A stretch of 64,000 nucleotides of DNA, from positions 62,001 through 126,000 of the forward strand of contig SMMW01000070.1 in NCBI GenBank assembly GCA_004794655.1, read 5' to 3'. Shown here piece by piece: positions 36,601 through 51,600 of the stretch (its first letter is position 1; the number at the start of each line of letters is the position of its first letter). The DNA comes from Marisa cornuarietis (Eukaryota > Mollusca > Gastropoda > Architaenioglossa > Ampullariidae). A model generated the notes under the pieces. It worked only from the letters and a program-made list of their open reading frames with translations. It ran no database searches and was not told where the DNA came from. The position numbers and the translations under genes were made by a program.

Positions 36601-39600
36601 CCCCCAGCCCCTTCCCTCTACCCACCCTGAGTACAAGAGAGGTACCTGTTGCTGAAAGGCAACTGGACCAGGCTGAAAAGCACTCTTGTCACCCAGCCCC
36701 CTCTTCCCCCCCCTAAGGGAGTTAGGTGTTAGGATTTAGCTAGGTAGGTTAGTTAGAATAGGAATGATAGCAGCTGTAGGTGTAAATTATGTAAATAAAT
36801 CTATGTTTTTGAACTTACTTATTTGTGTAAGTGTCTTAGTCCGTATGCTAGCGTGATGTATATGTCCTCGTCGTGTGAACATGACGAATGAGAATCAGTA
36901 GAGAGAAAGAAATTGTGTCGTCCATTGTAATCATGGCGAGCTGAAGAACACACACGAAGATCAAGGAGCTGAGAGATACACCGCAGAGAACACACTTTGG
37001 TTTAGAGAAAAGCAGGGTCTTTTGTGGACTCCAAGGTTGGCTGAGTGCGGGTGCCGTAGATGGAAAAAAAGAACACAAAGCGAGGCAGTATATGAGACAA
37101 CGCACCCGACTAACAAGAGCCAGAGCTTTAGAAAGAAAGTTCTCCTTGGGAACTTCCGTCCTCTTCCCTGGGACTAGAAAGAGGAACGGACTGATTTATG
37201 GCACTAGGGCAGTGTAGGCATAGCAATCGTCAGTCCGGCTACACTATTAAGAACAATATTAACAGCAGTCCAACATGAAACTTGTCAGCAGGTAAAATAT
37301 ATTGCTGTCGTTATTTTTTCATAAAAATATGCTCTTGATTTTTTTTTTCAAAACATTTTTTTAACATTTTTATTTCATAATATATGTACAACACATACAA
37401 ACAATATTCAGTGTTAAGCAGCTTACATATACACATTATAATATACACATAAAATAATAGGAATAACAAAGCAATCCATCTGCTACAACATAAGCACATG
37501 TTTCATTAACCTGTCATCTCCCCCTGTCCTGTGCAGTAAAGAGCCAGGTGCCACAGAAAAACTTGTTAGATTTGCACAAGTCAAATGAGGTTTTAACATT
37601 TGTTGCATATGGCAATTATCTCGAAGCTGCCCTTAGTTGCTTTAAAAGTCCCTTTTCTACCGTTATTAGGCCTGTAAGGTTTGATGTGAGCGAGAGTTAC
37701 TTGCCCTTACTTGAGGTAAACAAACATGATCAAGACTTGCGGCTGTGTGCTGTCAGTGAGACAGCATCACATTTTTAAGCATTTAAAAGCTGTTTTCACA
37801 CGATTTTTTTCTGTGAAAAATACATGGTCATATTCTGTGGAATAATCTACTAATAATAATATAATTTGTTTTGTTTTTTTTTTAGCTGGCTAATAAATCA
37901 ACACAACTTACTAAAAGTCCCTCTACTGTCACAGTTGTAATTCGCTTACATAGTTAATGATAGTAAGTGGCGCCAACTCAAAGAATACCGTCTCATTGCC
38001 TTTTATTCTTTTATGTAGGTTAGTCAAAATGTTGGCCACACCAGCTGTATGTGCCTGTTATTTAATAGCAATAACAGTCGAAAAAATACTTATTCTGTGA
38101 AATTTTATTTCATGGAAGGGCTGTTCATTTTGTACAGTTTGTTCAAAACAAGCATAAAATATTTCATAGAAAGGAAATAGAAAAACAAAAGAGAAAAAAA
38201 CTAAATACAGACTGCGTCATGCAGTACCCCAAATTTAGTAATTTTTCTGACTGCAAGATCTAGTAAAAACTGGTAATATAAAATACTAACATATCAGTTT
38301 AATTAATTTTGATAGGTGGTCCTTTCATTCGCACTACTTCTCTAAAGTTACAAAATCCTACATTTATCCTTAAAGTCATAAGCTTAGTTTCTTTTTGTCT
38401 GTTTGGGTACGAATCATGTGATAGTCAATTATTTTAAGAATGTTAAATCACTATTGTTAAATAAAACACTTTGGTGACTTTTGAAAATGAATCAAGGCAA
38501 AGAGAAAACTAACACAAGATTCAAGGAGAGTTTTGTTAAGTCTAAAAAGGTCATAAACTTGGACAGTTTGCAGTGCACGGGTTCAATGCTTATCTGCAAA
38601 CTATCAAGCTAAATTTAATTTTATGGTTTCTTCTGAAAAGATATTTTTAGCTTGTTTTTTACTTAGCACTTTTATGCTGCTTGTCTCTTACTTTTGCGTA
38701 TGCACACACACACGTCACTCAGCGCAACACACACACACACTGGTTGATAGAAACACATAGATCTTCATCAAGATAGTCATTTACACATATAGATGTTTGT
38801 CAGTTTTTTTTTTAATTATCACTAGTATTGTTTGACAGAAAGAGCAGCATCTCATGATGGTACATATCTCCTTTAAATCATATATCGTCCATCTGTTTTT
38901 ATGTTCTATTGTAAAAGTATAGCTGTCTAGGAAATGTTAAAAGATGTTTGGAAAGAAGCCTGGAACTTAGTTCCCATCTGTTTGAATCCTGCAGTTTGGA
39001 TAAACTAACCATTTTGTTTTTGGTTTTGATAAGGCTTATGAATTTTTCTTCCTTAAAGTTAAGCTTTAGGACTTATTAAAATCATCAGTTATTTTTAGAG
39101 AAAATTTGTACTCCTGTCTTATATCATATCATTTTGTACAATTAATTTTAAGATTAGAATATTATAATTGAATGTTCATCCACCACTTACAAATTTCTGG
39201 AATCCATGGGTCAGTTTTAATTACAGTAGGTTAAAAGTCAGGGTTCTATCTTAGTGTCTCCCTGTGTATATATATATATATCTTGATTTGTATGCATATA
39301 TATATATGACAATCTAAACTGTGATGAACTATAAATAATCCTATATTAAATTTATATTGATTATCAATGTTTGTTAAAAGTACAAAACAAGAACACACAA
39401 AGTTATAGACCTTACATCTAAAATTCAGTTCATTGATTTTTGTCACCACATATTTTTCCACAAAACAGGATGGATAATATACATCTTTTAAGTACGATAT
39501 TTATATCATAGTATAAAATATTATCATCTTTATATACCACAGAGTTAGACTAATATGAATATGAGCTTAATGAGGACCCATGGTGCAAAGGCGTTAAAGA

Positions 39601-42600
39601 ATTGATCCAGTGATTTCGGCATAGGCGACTCATCCGTCACCTGTTGTAAACATAACTGACATAGTTTTGCACTTGGATAAGTAACAGAACTAGCACACAT
39701 GGACTTTTAACAATGAAAAAAAAATGCGAATGACTTACTACTTTATTTCCATATTTAGCATATGGCGCATTCAGATTTTTTAACACTAGCTCAATAATGT
39801 CAGTCTTATAGTTTTCGAATCTCACGAAGCTGGCGGCTTCGTGGGCGGGTTTGTTTACCCCAACTAAGGGAAGTCACTCGCAGGTGATGACGTCAACCTT
39901 ACAGGCCTTATTTAAGAAATCACTAAAATGAGAGCCAGTGTTTCTGAAAGGATATTTGTGTGCTATTAATAGATGCCATATTTTGTTCCACAATATATCA
40001 TCTTTACAAAAAGTATAAACTTTGGCATTCAGGAGTCTGCATTTATTAGTGAAAAAGTTTGCTAGAAGAATAATGAAGTTCAAAGCTTTGTGAATATTCT
40101 CACATCTGCTAATATCAAATATAACAACTTCACATAACCTGATTTTATCTAAATAGTTATGGTTATTAACATATTCCATATTTGTACCCAAAAGTTTTTC
40201 ACTTAATGAACAGTGCCAGAATATGTGTTCAGTGGTTTCATTGTCTTGTTTACAAAAACAGAAAGGGAGTTTATTCAGCTTGCATTTAAAAAGGACTGAG
40301 TGTGTGGTTATTTTCAAATAATTTTTGTTTACAAAGGGGAAAACAATATAAGTTTGTTGTAAGTTCACTTCTCTTAGACTGTTTTGTTTGCATTGAAAAG
40401 TGGTTGTAAGCCATTGGCTCATGAATATGTGACAACTCCAGCAGAATTGGTTTCATTTTTTGTCAGCACAGACTGGAAATAAATACACAGATGTTTTCTG
40501 TACAGCACCCATTGCTTCAAAAGATGAGGCAATACGGAAAATAGCGGTGGATGCTGTCAGGAACCTGGCTGGTCAGTGTAGCGATCCTGGGGCTGTGGAA
40601 AAGCTAGTCGTCCACTTTTTTGGTGTTTTCAATGGTAAGTTACTGCACTGTTATTTGTAGTTAAGGTTGGATTTAACAATATTTTATTTTACATGTTGTC
40701 GTGTAATAAATTTTTTATCATTTAGCTCTTTGTTACTTTTGGTAATAGGTCACTGACTGGGATGACATTGTTCCTTCTCACCATACATCAAATATTAAAA
40801 ATAAGAACTTGGCCAAAAGTATGAGGATTATCTGAATCTTAAGTTGTTTTAGTAGCAAAACCAATTCAGAAAGCTTTCAGCAGTTGTTTTTTTAGTTTTA
40901 TTTTTTGTAGTTGCAATTGGTGTATGAGTAATGAGCTAGCATGTAATGCTGTTCTCTATTGCATTAATAACAAGGTTGCATGTAGACTATACAGGATCTC
41001 CAGAACAACCATCATAATAGTTTCAGCAACCACTGTTGTAAGCAAAACAAAATAAACCATTATCTATCTTCCCCACCTGCTCACAAGTCACAAAGAAAAC
41101 CTGATTCCACTTGTTCATTTTCATCGTGCAGGGTCTGAGGGAAAACTGGCAGTTGCTGATCAGAAAGTTAGTGTTCTTCAGGGCATTGGAAACCTGTTCT
41201 ACAACACAGTCAGTGGCACCTCTTCCCTGCAGGAACTGGCCACCAAAGTGACTGAACTCTTCTTGCCTACACTTCAGCAAGAGGGTGAGCATACAAAAAT
41301 AATTGAGTGCAGTTTTGTGAGATCTTTGCCACATTTGTGTTGTCTTTCAAGGTATTTCTGATATTTTTGTCAGATTTTTTTTCTTATTGTTTTACACAGG
41401 CTACTACTCCTTGGTTATTATGTTAAGACTGTACTTTTATCTACGTTGACAGTCTTTTCATTTATTGCCATGTGTCTTATATCAAATCTCTTTTTTTAAA
41501 GAATGATTTTTTGTGAAAGTTTTGTGTAAATTCTATGATCTGTCTGCCAGTACATGAAGGAACACTGGTACATGCCCTGGCCATGATGTCACTATGGTGT
41601 AGCAAGTTTTACACCCATGTGCCAGAGAAATTGATCCAGTGGTTTGAGGTGAGCTACAATCTTCATGGAAAAGTCACTTTTCATGATTTCCTTATATATA
41701 GTGTGAGCTCACCCATCACCACCAATACATTTTCAGTGTATGAGCAATATGCTTATGGAACTAATTGTATAAATGTTTGTTCAGTATGTTAAAGGTACAA
41801 TTAAAAGAAAGGAGAGGGTTGTCTCCCTACTTTGCCATACTGAGACAGTAAACCACTTCTCTTTGTCTGCAGCTGGTCTGGTCTATGAGACTGATTCACT
41901 GTTGTCTTTCTGTCTGGTATTGGTAGATTTTTAGAGAAATAATAATTTTTGTTGCACTACATTGTGTACAATATGTAATACCTTTTACCTATAGTTTTAT
42001 TGACATTGGCATCTTAATGAACACCTTTTACAGAAAGGCCTGACGCTAAAGACGTCTACCTCTGCAGTGCGCAATGCTTACTTCCTTTGCATGAACGCCT
42101 GTTTCCATGGTAAGAAACTGCTTTAGTGCCAGTTTATCTGTTGACTACTTTTTACTGCAGTTCTCAAACCTCATATGTGTCAAGGGTGCAGACTTTTCGG
42201 TAATTTATCAGTTGATTGTCTTTTGTTAGGATAGCATGTGCACTTTATATTGTGTGTGCTTAGACAGTACTGCAGAGTATTTTGCACCTGTGCAGGTGAC
42301 ACGCTGCTGCAAGCATCCCGTGTCTTGCCTCTCTTGCTGCAGACCGTTGAGAAGACCAGCAAGATGCCTGGCCAGTCACAGCTGGTGACTGAAATGCTGT
42401 CGGCTTCACGAATATTAGTTAGGCTTGCTTCAGTTGATATTGATGCAGGTTGGCATAAACCATTTTTATTATTAACACTTTTATTTAACTCTCTGTCTGC
42501 CTGGTTGGAGTTTTGTAATCGATTTTCAGCCACTTCCCATAGTCCTAGAGGTCTGAACTGTTCACCAGTTACTCATTTTCAGTGACAATGCAATATTAAA

Positions 42601-45600
42601 TCATTTCCAGCAGTCCACAAGTAGTAAAATTAAAAATTTTTACGAGAATTTACAGGCTGAATAAGGGGAGATAACTATAGACACCTAAGCAGATGACACA
42701 AAGAATCAAATGAAAGAGGAGGAAAAGGAACAGAAGAAGACTTGGAAAAATGTGTTTTCTCCCAGTTACTCTTTAGAGTTAATATTTGTAGTTTGTATAT
42801 AGTTCATATGGAATTAAAAGAATAAACTTACAAGTAAAACGAAAATAATTGATTTCAAAATTCTAAAAGATGAAAACGTTTAAAACAAAATAAGTTTAAA
42901 AAAATTGTGTAAAAACAATTTTATTTGAAATTACTTAAAAGGGTAATAATTGTAATAATGTGTGTACTTGTATCGTGCAGCATCATGATCAAGATAGGTC
43001 GTAATCTCTGCGGTGACCAGCAATGATAAAAGAACATTAGGTAGCAGACATGGTGAGATACGTGTAGGCACTCTGAACAACATAGACATTCTTTATTTTA
43101 GTAGGCTCATGCCCATAACCGATGTTGGGGGAGTGTGTGTAGGGGAATCAAAATGAAAGTACAAAATACCTAAATACACTGTCCTTACTTCATTAAAAAT
43201 ACATTTAATAATATAGTATAATAATAATATCGGTAGTTCGCAAATTATTTGTTTTCTCTAATCTGCAGTGCTTTATACAGATAGTAGGCAACATTTTGGA
43301 TTAAATTTAGACAGTTGCTTGCAAATAAAATAGATAAATGAAACTGAGAAGGATTCTTATAGAACTTTTCAGGAATGTACAGCTGTTGTAGATCTTTATA
43401 TTTTGGGCACACGAACACAAAATGTAACTCAGTCTCTTACTCTGAACAACATAAAGATAAAGTACAAGAGTAAAATGTAATGCGATCGATAAATGGGTAA
43501 AATAATTCTTTTCCTTACGTCTTGGGATTTTCTTTAATAATATAACTTAAAATATAAAGGTTTAAGGGGCACTCTTAGAAATATTGAAATAAAACATAAT
43601 TATAAAATATTTCCAAGAGCAGACCTCATACTTTCATATTTTAAGTTGTAGGTATTAAAGAAAATCCTGAGACCAAATGAAAAAATTAAATTATTAAATT
43701 TACCCTTTTCTGTACATTCCAAGTAAAAGTGTGTTTTAAAAATAGTTTTTTACTTATTTTATTATGAACAATGTTTATGAACATTATTTAAAGCACACGT
43801 TTCTAAGCTGCTTGCCTTTTTTGATGTTTACTTTGTCTTATTTGGTCTCTAGGGTTGTTCTTGATATTGTCATGTGCCTTTTTTTGCCACTTCATCATGC
43901 AGTTTTTCTTGATACATGGCTTTCTCTGTGACATTTCAGGTTTTTTTCAGAGAGGGGTTTCTCCACACACTATTTCAGTTTTTTAAATGGAAGTTTTGTT
44001 TCTCTCATGGCAGAGTCCAAGTTGGGTCCATTTTGGAGTATGGTGGTTGATAACAGCAAACAGTGGATTGTCAGTGAAAAGTTTCTCACCTCTGCTACCT
44101 GCGAAAGTAAGTAGATACCTGCTAAGATGGTAAGTTTTTGAACACACGATCAAGCCATTCAGTAGCATGTTATGTCCGTTACCAGCAAAAGTGCTGCTTT
44201 ACATGGCAGATTTCCCAAGTCCAGGATCAATGTTAATGAGCTTAATGCCGTAAATCAGAAATGCATGTGGTGGCCTAGTTGAACCATGAAACAAAGTAGC
44301 AAAGAACATAATGTTACTGTGATCAGGGTCTGCATTTGTTACTTTGTAGAACACTGAGCAAGTGCATGTCCTTGCATGTTGTTTAGTGGGTAGACAGAGC
44401 CAGCGTTAGGGTAGGGCGAGCAGGGTGACTGCCCCAGTCCCCGCACCTGAGGGGGCCCCGCGAAATGAGATTCTGTGGTACAGTATATAGCCTACACTTA
44501 TGACTAAAGGCCCCGCATATGACATTTGCCTAACACCGGCTCTGGGGTAGAGTGACAGCATTGGAACCTGAAGGCATGCACACTCATTGATTCAGTTACT
44601 GTGTGTGTGGCTGGGTACTTAACCCTGCTGACCCAGTTGTTGTAGTGGTGCCTGATTACCTAAAGCAGGGCTTGTAGTTCTCTGCCTTTAGAAAAAAATT
44701 TCTGGCCGGATTCTTTTTTCCACCTATAGGGGGAAAAGGAGAATAATACCATGACCAAGGTCCGTAAGTGATTTAAAGTTCATTTGACCGAGCAAGGTTG
44801 TTCTGTGCCTACTCCTAAATCCTCACCCTAGGCGAAATCAGTCAATTAACAGAAAGCTCTGGGAGTTAACAGGTGGAAGATGGTTTTGTTGCTGGTAGTT
44901 AAGGGTGCAAGGGTGGGTGGGGAGAAGATGAGAACTAAATTTGAGACAGCCACCATGTCTGAAAATGAAACAGGTCATACTGAACACCAAAAACTGAAAA
45001 CTCACCAATAAAGGTGCAATGCAGAATGTGTTAATCGAAAGTAGTGAAGTTTAAAGCAATCACAACTAATCTGATTTGTGAAAGAAGAGCGGACAATCTC
45101 TACAATGTTTTAAAAAAGAAAATCTAAGATACAACAAAGAGAAAGACAAGTCGGTCATCTGCCCACCAGAGCTCATTAAAAGTGAAGACTTCTCAAATGG
45201 CTTGGTTAATCAAATAAAAGTGGAATGAGGGTGAACCAAAACTTAATAGGCTCGCAAATTTACCTTTAGGTACCAAGTTGGGACTACTGTTGGAGAGGAA
45301 CAGTAAGGAAGATTTCATCTTAGTAATAAAAAGAAAAATCTGTCTTCGTTTATTTTGATTTTATCAAGATATTTTGTATCATGATAATCTCTCATCGGAT
45401 ACCATTTAGCACTTGAATTGGTAAGTGCCAGCATTTGTGTACGTTCATGAATTCCTCTTCATTGACTGAACTAATTTTACAATTGCTTTCTGCTGTCTAT
45501 ATATTTTAGATGATTCTGTGTTCTGTTTGTGACTGATTTGAATCTGTGGATGCCTGATCTGTCAGATTTCCTCCTTTTTTTATGCGGTACCATTACAAGG

Positions 45601-48600
45601 GTTGGTAAAGGTAAGGATGAAGGCATGGCACAGTCCTCACAAGAGACTGACCCTAAAATAAATAGAGTTTCAAACACCTAACTCCCAAATGACCTTACAT
45701 CACAAAATTACCTTGACCTCTCAAGATAGCATCACTTCATGGGATACTAAGGTCAGCATAGCAGGACAGATCTACTTTCATGACTTCAAAGAGGACATTA
45801 ATTCTGACCACCAGGCATTAGACAAATGGAATGAAAGCAGGTTGAGCTTACTCAAGTCCTCACATCCACGGTTTCTGTTTCAGCTTTGTGCAGCCTGGTG
45901 TCTTTGGTGGAGCGGCTTATTGTCGACTTTCCTCATAAGATGACAGAAGCAATCTCACGGCCATACTATCGAGCTCTCATCTTTTGCCTCACACATCGTT
46001 CATGGAGTGTTCGTAGCCATGCACTATCAACAACACGCAGGCTCTTGTCCCTTCTAGGAGGGGCTCAGATTTCACTCTCTCTTGTTTCTGAATTCAAATC
46101 TGTTCTTGAAACACAAAACGTGAGTTGCAGTTTATGCTTTTTTGTATTAAGACTGGCATTCATTTTGTTTGTCACTTAACAGGTGTAACATAAAAAATCA
46201 ATTTCTCACTGTTGTGTTGTCAGATCTATAAATTAGCATGCCAGATATAAGATCTATTTTTTGTTGTCAGACTAAAAATTAACCAAAAAAAGGAATGAAA
46301 GCTCTTTTAAAATTGTACAAGATTAATAGGATTCTTTGGCTTTTGCACATATTTCATGAGTAAATAGTAATTATAATTTTACTTTGCCTTTTGTTATTTT
46401 TATCTTGTAAATAATTGTTACTTAATTTGAACTGTTTTATGAGTCCATTGTTTTTCCATCATCCTGTCAGCTGTCAGACCTTAGACTGCAAATGGAGAAA
46501 GATGAGGAAGGAAAAGGCAACGAGGAGTCCAGAGTTATCAATCCCAAGATTCTCTGCAAGGCCTTACTGTCTGTGTGCTCAGTGGAAAAGGTTGATCCAC
46601 AGAATGCTGAGGGTATTGCCATGGCAACACTTTTGCCAGCACACCATCCTTATTTAGGTAAGTCCAAAGTCTTAAAACAAAAAGCATTCCTGCATCACTT
46701 AATGTCTATAATGACATTGTGTGCGAACATATTTTCAGTGTAACTTTGTAACATTATGTTCAATAAACTGAAAATACAGATCTTCATTACAAAATATCAA
46801 AAATGTATGTTAATATTTGAGACAGCTTGTGACTAATAACAGCATTTGACCATTTGTTTTCATCATCAGTGTACAGCGACCAGGACATGTGGGTAGAGAT
46901 ACTGCAAAAGCTCAATCTGGACCCAGGCTATTTTGTAGAAAAGCATGCCACCCAATGTCTGACATTTGCCAAAACTGCCCAGATGCTTGCTCCTGTAAGT
47001 TTCTGTTTTATGTTACATTTCTTTTATTACTGTTGTGTAGTTGGCTAATATAATCTAACTGCTGACTGACATTTTACTGATATATTAAACATTCATTATT
47101 TTTGAATAATTGTTTACCAATTCTTCAGATAGTTTATCAACAACATGTGTATGTTCATCATCCAGTTATTCTCAGTTCATGTTTTTCCATTATAACTATT
47201 GTTATTAAGAGCTATCTAAACAATACTTAAAAGTTGTAACAAAGTACGAGGGGCAGTCTGCCTGGCGTCCGCTGTGTTTCATTTGACTGCCCCTTATATA
47301 TCCAAATCTTGGTTGCAGAATGTGGAGAAAGCTGTCATGACGCTGTGCAGAATACATGCTGAATCAACTGTGGGCCCTCTTATTCACTATGTGGCCAGCC
47401 TGATCAGTAACACAGGCCTTGATCGGGTCACGAAAGATGAGTATGGCATCTTCCTCACGCCAGAAGGGGAGCTGTATGATCGCACCATCATTGAGAAGTA
47501 AGGCCAGCTTGCTTTGAGAACAGAAATTTGCAGAGCTGTATTGATACTGAGAGGGAACTCTTTAGCTAGAGACATGCTTCTGTCTTTTTGCTGGGTTGGG
47601 TGTTGATCATTTAGACCACAAAGAGTAAATGAGTTTTTTTTGGTTCTAATGCAGCAGCTTGTCTTCACATCAGCTATCCACCTTTCTGTCATTCTGTCCA
47701 CATTTATATATATATATATATCTGTTGTTTATCAGATGGTCATTCAGCTGCACAACAGTTCATTTGTTTGTTTTAGAGTTGCAAACTGCATCTAGAGTGG
47801 TGTTACGATTTTGTGACAGGAGATGAGAAAAAAATAAGAAAAATGTATATTTTTTCTTCTTTGTACTGTACCAGATGACTATGAGGAGTTATCCTGACTA
47901 GCTACCACAATTCCAGCTCTCCGTTCCCAATTGGTCAGCAGTGACCAATGACCGGGAAGAGCACATACTCAGCTCACCCCCCATCCCTTCCAGTCTACCC
48001 TGTGAGCTCACTTCCTCTCCAGTTTTTTGCTGGGCTCTAAGAATGTGGGTCAGTCGTGTTTTAGCTACCTTGCTTCTGTGGAAAGAAAAAGCAATCTATA
48101 AATGGATTTGTGTTGTTGGGGCTGTGCAGTGATGAAGTCCCTTGCAAACTCGCATGCTTGCTGTGTTAACTATATTTCGTATTCTACCAATTCGCCAAGC
48201 GAAGTTTGCCGTACCTACTCCAAGGACAGGTGGGTACAGGTCCTCAGGGATGAACCACGATGAAAAGATGGTACGCTTCACTCTGCTAAGACGCGCTCTC
48301 TAGGTTTAGAGAAGCCTAAATTAAGACAGCCAGAAACGTCTTGTCTCTCAACGGCAGGTGACAGCATTTTTTGAACGTGCCATTACAGCCTACTGAGGGA
48401 CCAGTTGTGTCAGCACAACAACTCAAACCTTCATTTTTCCCGCCTCTGCCAGTGGGAACTGGTGGTCCCCTGGTGTCAGCATTTAATACAGCTCTAAGCT
48501 TTCCTAATCTGGAGTTCAGTGGTTTGGGAAACTGTGCATCGTCATCAACTAATGGTCGTCCGGTGCAGGGCATGCCTTTTTTTTTGTATTCTTTGCCGTG

Positions 48601-51600
48601 GTTTTTGTTTGTACCATGGCAGCCGGTGGGGTACTCCCCCCTCCATCCCCTGTGTCAGTGAGTGATGCTGTGCCTTCGTCGTCATGCATGCGCCATGAGT
48701 CTTTTTCTTCAGACTTGCTTCTGTCAGCTGATGCCTTGTCAGGTTTGGACTTGGACTCGGACAAGCTAGAGGGTGCTAACGCAGATTAGATTTTCAACAA
48801 GCGGTTGATATCCCGTTTTGTACTTTACTGGCGTAGCACTGCCCAGCGGCTAGCGCCATTGCTTCTTCTTCCCTGCTCGGGCGCCGTAAATTCTTTACCT
48901 CTGGCACCAGATTTTGAGGATTATGAGCGCGCCTTGGAGGGAAAATTGGGCGCTCTGCCTCTTAGCGAGTTTCTGTCGCTAGGCAATCTGCCACGCTGTA
49001 GCTTACGGGAGAGAGCATATACTAACTTTGCGTCTGGTTTTCCTTTTACCCGTAAAGACCTGAACCCAGACACGCGTTCAGTTTTGTCATCTAGACCTTT
49101 CACTAGCCGCTTTTTACCCAGATGGATTAGACCGCCCAAAAGTGTTGATGCGATGTCTTGCACAGGGTTATTTCCTTCATGTCAATGCTTTTGGAAGCAA
49201 TGCTTCTTTTGTCAGCCAAAGGGAACCGTCCCCTTTTGGCAGATAGACTGACATGGCTAAGTTAGCTACAGTGCTTAATATTGCCACTTTGCATGCGTCA
49301 GTATTAAGTATGGCTATACAAATGAAGTATCTTCTGATGCAGAGGGATATTTTCTTACAGTCTGCCTCTGTTCTACAGTGACATCATAAACACCAACTGC
49401 GTGGAGCAAGCTGCATGAAGCCTTACTTATTTGGAGGAAATATTCAGAGCATAAGACAAGCGGCTTTCTTGGAGAGACCTCTCCTTGTTTCTCTGCTAAA
49501 AAGTAAGGGAAAACCAGACTCTACATTGGGTTCATGTGACAGATGCAAGAAACAGTTTGGATCTGGCTGAGGATGCTTTCACCTCCCTGGAAAATGTCGG
49601 CTTGTCAGGATCGTCAGAAAAACGGGGGCCATTGCCAGGAGAAACTCGGAGTTCCAATGGGAGCCCACCTATGGCCAACAGAGTCAGATTTGAAACCGGC
49701 ACAGGATTTCATTCACTTGGGGAGATATACCTGCATCAACCCTGGTCTCTCTACCAGAGGTGAGAGTGGCTCCCATTCTGGATAGTGTAGCCCGGTTTTT
49801 GTCCTCGACCACTTGTCTTGCCCGAGACTGGCTGTGTCTTCTGGGCCTCCTGAACGCTGCAGCAGATTTGCTGCCATTGGGAAGACTGCTAATGCGTCCT
49901 CTGCAGAAGATTTTTATATCCCAGTGGCATTCCGCTTCTGGTTAATTGGAGGACCAGGTACCCATTTCCTCTCTGGCCAAACAACACCTTCAGATCTGAA
50001 ACAACAAAGCCTGGCTCCTGTCAGGAGTTTCTCTTCAAGAACAATGTCAGTTGAAGCGGCTGCGGAGCTCATCTTCTGCCTCCTTTCAAGGTGCAGCAGG
50101 GTTATTGGTCAGAGAGGAAAAAATCTCCTCACATCAGTTACCTTGAGCTTCTGGCAGTCTTGAGGGTGCTACAGGTTTGGCAGAGATCCCTACATGGGAA
50201 ATGTGTGATGATTCAGCGAGTGCAAAATACACCTGCTAGGATAGTTGCACGAAAGAAAAAGACTGACCATATCACTCCCATATTGTGTGACATCCACTGG
50301 CTTCCTGAGGAGAAAAGGATCAACCACAAATTGTTAACTCTGCCTTCACGACCTTGTGCCTGCATATCTACAAGATCTTATTCACCATCACCAACCTAAG
50401 CGGAACCTTCGTTCAGCAGCCCAATCCAGACTGAGACTATCGAATGTTCAGACAGGGAACACAAACAAAAAGACAATGGGTTTTAGATCCTTCTCAAATG
50501 TAGCTTTACTTCTGTGGAACTCGCTTCCCCTCTCAACCAAGGAGTCTGAGAGTCTTGCAACTTTCAAGAAAAAACTGAAGACCACTTGTTTCAAATGGAC
50601 TTTTTTTTTTATCTCATCATCTGCATTTTGTTGTTGTTTGAACTTGATCATTTGACCTGCAGTCTGGTGGCTATTGGGGTCACTGGGAATTGAGCGTATC
50701 TTGGCGATGCGGAAACTGGCGCATTATAAAACATCATCATCATCATCATGTCTGACAACTCTACGGTGGTGGCCTACCTTCGTCGGTAAGGAGGCACTCT
50801 CTCCCCAGAGTTATGCCTGCTCGTGTGGGACCTCCTCTGGTGGTGCCATAATCTCGAGATCACATTGCAAGTATGCCACATTCAGGGAAGCAATGTGGTC
50901 GCAGATTCCCTGAGCAGGAAAGGGCAGATCATTCCATCCGATGGTCACTCCACCCGACCATGTTCCAACACGTGTCAAGTTGTGGTTTTTTCAACCACAG
51001 GTAGATTTCTTCACTACACGCTGGAACAACAAGCTACCAACCTTTGTGTCACCAGTGCCAGATCCATTGGCTCGGGCAGTGGATGCCTTGTCCATTCCTT
51101 GGGAGGGCTTAAGAGCGTATGCTTACCCCCCCACAGTCCTGCTGCCCAAAGTATTGGCAAAAGTGAAGGGAGTCAGTGTCCAACACCTTCTGGTAGAACT
51201 CATACCCACGGTGATTCCATGCAAACTGCCTCTGTCTTCCACCTTGTTGAAACAGCCACGCAGCCAGATCATCCATCGTGTCCCAGAACGTCTCAACCTT
51301 CACGTCTGGGTGTTATCAGGAAGGCAGTTGCCAAACAAAAATTCTCATGTGAAGCAGTGGCGCGCATTATTTTCGGTCGAAGGCCCTCCACTGTAGCGGT
51401 GTATGAAGGTAAGTGGAGAGTTTTTAAACAATGGCTCACCCGTCAAGCGCTGGAGCTTTCTGCGATGTCACCCGCTCAGGTGGTGGACTTTCTACTCTGG
51501 CTGTTTAATGTGAAGGCGTTGGCGCCAGTTACCATCAAGGGCTATAGGGCTATTCTTTCAGATACCTTTTGGCATTCGGGAATGTGGGAGGTGGGAGCAA

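Noticed and set aside
48371..49251. Moderate-length plus-strand open frames that could be taken for a host gene
   Set aside because: They lie between DIRS-like terminal repeats and RT/RNase H remains, so they are decayed gag of the element.
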